Below are positions 60,322-64,000 of a stretch of 64,000 nt of DNA, piece by piece. The translations under genes and the position numbers were made by a program. The notes under the pieces were generated by a model. It searched no databases, was not told where the DNA came from, and saw only the letters and a program-made list of their open reading frames with translations. The first letter of the stretch is position 1, and each line of letters opens with the position of its first letter. This DNA is from Rostratula benghalensis (Eukaryota; Chordata; Aves; Charadriiformes; Rostratulidae): positions 3,613,450-3,677,449 of the forward strand of contig VXAI01000049.1 of assembly GCA_013399305.1 (NCBI GenBank), written 5' to 3'.

Positions 60322-63118
60322 GTAATGACCTCGTTGGTAGCTTTCTGTGTGATCTGAAACCATTTCATGTGTTAGAAGGGGAAAAAAGGAAAGCCCTGGT
60401 CACTGAAGGAGGCAGCTCCTGCTGAGGCATGATCCAGGGGGAAAACAGTCCATACTAGGATAGAAGTGGTGAGGCCTTGCAATTGATATAAGGTGAAAAA
60501 CTCAAAGCAGCAAGGGCTCTGTGCAAATGTCTGTGAAGCTAAGGAGTCAGAGGGATAGATGTATTGGAGATATTTTTTTTTTTTTTGTATGATTTGGGCT
60601 TCTGTGTAGTAGAGGTAAAAAGGTGACTGCCTTAGAAACAGCATACTTGAGCTGTACTATAACCATGGGGATGAAAGAAATTTGAGATGTTTACTAGTGT
60701 AGAACAAAACCAAACAACTTGTTTTGTTTGCTGTCCCTGGTGGTTTTGTGGAGTTTTTTTTCATCCCTTGGTCACATGAAGACATGACCAGATTGTTAAT
60801 TTATTAATCTGTTAGCCTAATCTTTTCCTCATAAGTGTTTTATAATATGTTTTTCATAATCCATTTCCTTTTGAATTATTTAGGATTTTATTTTAATTCC
60901 ATTTATTTACATTTTTTAAAAAAACGCGACAAACAATAACCATCTACAACCAAAAAACCCCAATCAACCAGACCTGAACAGATGGAAGTTCTGTGGAAAA
61001 TTTTAACTGTTGTGCCTTCTTTTGGCTGGTGGGTATGAAGTTGTTCGTGTATGTGATAGACACACACATACATCCACGTGCACACCTATATGTGTGTGTT
61101 ACTGTGTGTGTGGAATTTCCCCTTTGTGTGTACAAATTGGTGTCTGAAGTCTGAAGCCCAGACAAAAACCTGAGACTACTTTTATATATGTGTACTTTCA
61201 TTTGAAAACTTGTGTGTGTTGTGAATGTAGGGTGGAAACTTAAATATTTCTGTGCAATGGGTAAGTGTCTTCTGGGATTACAGAACTCTTAAAAAAAAAA
61301 AAGTGAAGGAAGAATAATGTACTAAAATAATGAAAGTTATCTTGATGTCAGCACATAGGCTTCATGAAGGGAAGGGCTAATTGTGAGGACTGGCACAGTG
61401 GGATATTTATCCTGTAAGAGGCTGAGTTTAAGGACGTGGCAGGAGCAAGCGCAAGCTTTTGCTGCTGTGGCCTCTTTTCAAACATTGAGGAAGAACTTTG
61501 TGTACAGCTTATAGACCTTGTTATCTCCAAACTGGTTGCTCTAACAACACTGGAACCAGAGGGGCCTCTCTCTCTGTTTTCCCTGTGGGTTTTAGGCTCT
61601 GGCTGCTGAGCCATGGGCTCTGTGCTTCAAGAGCCAGAGTGGGTCCATCCCCACTGCCCGCCGCAGCCCTGTCCTTGGAGGATGGCTCGGGGTGAAGTGG
61701 GGGAGGAACACTGGCTGTAGCCACTGGGAAGTCAGTGAAAGTTGATAGTGATGTGGCAGGCGGTGCACTTGGAGATAAGCAGCAGCTTCTGAGGCACCTG
61801 CTTGGCTTGGGCCAGGGGGGTGTCTGTGCCCCAAAGACTTTGATTTGGGGAGGAGGGAGGCCGATGGGTAACTGGAAGGCAGAATCTGGAGTAAACCCCG
61901 GGTGAAGCTGCAGCCTTGGTACCTGTGCTGCTGTTTTGTGTGAAGTCACATGAGGGTGGTAAATGCCTCTCTAAAATGACTGCAACTCTTAATGAAGTCT
62001 GTGAGCCCACACAGAAGTGTTAAAAGAACATTGTGTTCCTCTGCTTGGAGAAATGCCCAAGAGTCCTGCCGAGTTCAGGCTTGTCTAGATAGCCATGGAA
62101 GTGCTTGCTCGGAGCCGTGTTCAGCTGCTCTGACAGCCTGCTCTGCTGCAGCTGAGATTCACAGCACAACACAAGGGCGTGAAAGGGGCTGAAAATGAGA
62201 AACCTCAGACTCTTGTTATGCAAAAGTGGAAACATTTCTTTTTGTAATAAGGTTGCTCCACTGTAAGAGGCAATAGCGTTTGTGAAAATGAGATACATTC
62301 TCTCTTAGACATCAGCAATGTTCTTTACTTGCTGTTGTGTAAAATGCACTTTACAACTTCACAGTTTTCAATTCAGCCTCACTGAAATCAGACTCTGATT
62401 GTGACAGTTGGAGCAGTAGCAATGGATTCAACAATTCTCACACTCAGTCTGATGGATTTTAGGATCATAGAGAATAGGTTTTAACCCATACTTTTTTTAG
62501 GCAACACAAAAGAAAAAAAAATTTAACTTTTTCAGTAGGTAGAATGCCAAGGAATATAGTATCGATGGAGTGAGAGTTTATGAAAGCTGCATTTTTAACA
62601 GAAAGCTGTGGAATGAATGGTATCCTATCAGAAGACACAAACACAGATGTTTGAGTGCGCAGTCAGCCAGCTGGAAGAGGACGGGGATAGATGCAAACCT
62701 TTGGATTTATAGAGCTATATGAGCAGTCAGTCATTTAAATAATCAGCCTGTAATTTGTGAAGGCAATCATTACTCCCTCTCTGCTGAGATGATGGCATTT
62801 TGTGAGACCAACTGTAATATTTGCAAAAAGTAAGTTAGTTTTCAGATGCGGGATTGATACTTTTCAGTGTGAGATACTTGGTGTTCAGCAGAAAGCAGGC
62901 ATATACGCAGATGAGGACACAGGAAAAAACATCAGCACACTTTTTGGTGCTCTTCCCTTATGAGTTATATTTCCTAAGAGGATTGATACAGTTAGATTTC
63001 TTTAAAACTGTAGAAATGTGTGGCTACAGAAACTTACAGATTTTTTTCCACACACCCCTCCCAAGTTACAAAAGCAAGGCTAGTCATCTGCATAAAATGT
63101 CAACTGTTTGCTCTGCAG
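60322..63118 (+). other. MYLK3: MYLK3 intron 3
   Basis: Bounded by GTAATG and the acceptor TTTGCTCTGCAG. It contains CA/TG-rich DNA at 61056-61112 and a GC-richer stretch at 61420-61960 with open frames on both strands but no homology I recognise. No other exon is supported. Confidence 0.85.
61056..61112. repeat. CA-rich and TG-rich arms around CACGTG
   Basis: ACACACACATAC on the left and GTGTGTGTTACTGTGTGTGTG on the right (second arm trimmed here) flank a CACGTGCACACC core. The arms are imperfectly complementary, so the segment could form a hairpin or Z-DNA. It is intronic simple sequence. Confidence 0.55.
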
Positions 63119-63693
63119 GATATCCATCAATGTACATATGACTGAAATGAAAGAAAAGGTTGAGATAACCAAGGAAGGAGACTTAAATGATCACAGAGGT
63201 AAAAGCCCCAAAGTAAAATCTGCATCCTCCACACCAGCAGAAGTGAAGGGAGTCGAACAGTCGTCTAACAAACTAAAACTTCATCAGAGCCCTAAAAACA
63301 TCAGCACTGAGCCAAATCAAGAAGTAAAAGGGGACAATAAGCCAAATGAACTTGCACCTCAAACAGGGAAGCAACAGCCATTACTGAGCAAGACCAAACC
63401 AGGGAAAAAGGTTTCTGAAGAGAAGTCAAATTTAAAATGCAAGCCAGTAACCTCACAGAACAGCTCTGCAAAGGAGCCTACAAAAGACCTGAGAGTAGAA
63501 GTAAAGACCCATCAAGAAACTGCAAAAGCAGAAGCAGTCCTGAAGAATGCCAGTTCTGAGAGGAGAGAATCTGAGTCCACATCTTCAGCGGGAAATGAAA
63601 ATGCCACCCATCAGCGTACGGGAATGGCACCAGAGAAGAGTAAGTCACAGGAAGCTAGCAAAGAGCTGCCCTCACAGGATGAAATGATCATCG
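63119..63693 (+). CDS. MYLK3: MYLK3 coding exon 4 (residues 348-539 plus one base)
   Basis: After TTTGCTCTGCAG the first base completes Arg348, giving R-ISINVHMTEMKEKVEI, which aligns with the mammalian RISIHIQEMD segment. The rest is a long hydrophilic, Lys/Ser/Glu-rich region with no domain, ending SKELPSQDEMII before the strong donor G|GTAAGT (63694), phase 1. The next exon should carry the segment leading into the kinase domain, outside the window. Intronic sequence after 63693 stays open for about 60 codons but is not coding. Confidence 0.9.
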
Positions 63694-64000
63694 GTAAGTT
63701 ACGTGCAGTTGCTCTTGGAAACTTTTCTATTGAGGTTTTTGTGCTACCTGTGTGTCTTGTAATCAGTATACAAAATAGACATGCAGTATGTGCAGTAATA
63801 ATTGGAGCAAACCACCCATGTCATACAGTTCAAGAGTATTTACCTAAATGCCTTTGGTACCTTTGGCTACATAAATAACAAGTCAATTAGCATTTGTACA
63901 AATTCTTGTAATAATAATTTTCCATTTACAGTGTGTTTTTTGGGAAAAAAAAAACCAGTTCATTTAAAATGAAATTGGGTGAAGCCTATCTGTGATCAGA
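63694..64000 (+). other. MYLK3: MYLK3 intron 4 (start only)
   Basis: Begins with a consensus donor GTAAGT and continues to the window edge. AT-rich with an A run near 63942. Nothing else seen. Confidence 0.85.

Larger units (their letters stand above)
54290..63693 (+). other. MYLK3: MYLK3 gene, N-terminal coding span (continues to the right)
   Basis: Four coding exons (54290-54802, 58473-58563, 59883-60321, 63119-63693) join in phase and give about 539 residues before the window ends. This is the regulatory N-terminal half of cardiac myosin light-chain kinase, which phosphorylates the ventricular regulatory light chain and promotes sarcomere assembly. The kinase domain and its C-terminal segment must lie beyond 64000. 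The N-terminal and junction motifs shared with mammals make the identity firm although the middle is poorly conserved. Confidence 0.93.

Noticed and set aside
62854..63141. Plus-strand frame running into MYLK3 exon 4
   Set aside because: It is in a different frame from the exon and stops inside it. The exon starts at the 63117-63118 AG.
1..64000. CRISPR arrays, rRNA or tRNA genes, prophage, integrated virus
   Set aside because: No regularly spaced repeats, no tRNA A/B-box and cloverleaf pattern, no retroviral LTR/gag/pol organisation were recognised. Operon features and ribosome binding sites do not apply to a vertebrate locus.

Overview
The window is nuclear DNA from a bird. It holds three vertebrate genes with short exons and long AT-rich introns, CpG-island promoters, and several CR1-type LINE fragments carrying the avian-style 3' end. 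I cannot name the species. The gene order GPT2 - C16orf87 - MYLK3 matches, in reverse orientation, the order I know from human 16q11.2, so the locus looks syntenic across amniotes.

Layout: (1) 1-8746 is the first intron of GPT2 (minus strand), with no second exon visible. (2) 8747-9091 is GPT2 coding exon 1, inside a CpG island of about 2 kb (8230-10170). An exact amino-acid-response (ATF4/CEBP) element lies 270 bp upstream of its first ATG. (3) 10170-18160 is intergenic, with homopolymer runs and one small CpG-rich patch at 11740-11975. (4) 18166-18437 is a CR1 fragment that stops directly against the C16orf87 CpG island (18480-19650). (5) 18944-31957 is the complete C16orf87 coding region on the plus strand: four exons encoding 154 residues, all junctions GT-AG and in phase. 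Intron 2 carries a CR1 copy of about 1.3 kb. (6) About 32390-53440 is a 21-kb interval with no gene I can support. (7) 53440-54289 is the likely MYLK3 promoter and leader. It has a TATA-like box, a strong unpaired splice donor, adjacent MEF2 and NKX2-5 sites, a palindromic CRE and a GATA site. (8) 54290-63693 holds the first four coding exons of MYLK3 (cardiac myosin light-chain kinase), about 539 residues. The kinase domain lies beyond the right edge.

The three genes do not form a pathway. GPT2 is mitochondrial alanine aminotransferase. C16orf87 is a small, probably nuclear, zinc-ribbon protein. MYLK3 phosphorylates the ventricular regulatory light chain. I found no sign of an undescribed multigene system. 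The best leads are regulatory: the ATF4-type element at GPT2, a 21-bp triple repeat in the C16orf87 promoter, and a muscle-type site cluster plus a possible retained-intron isoform at MYLK3.
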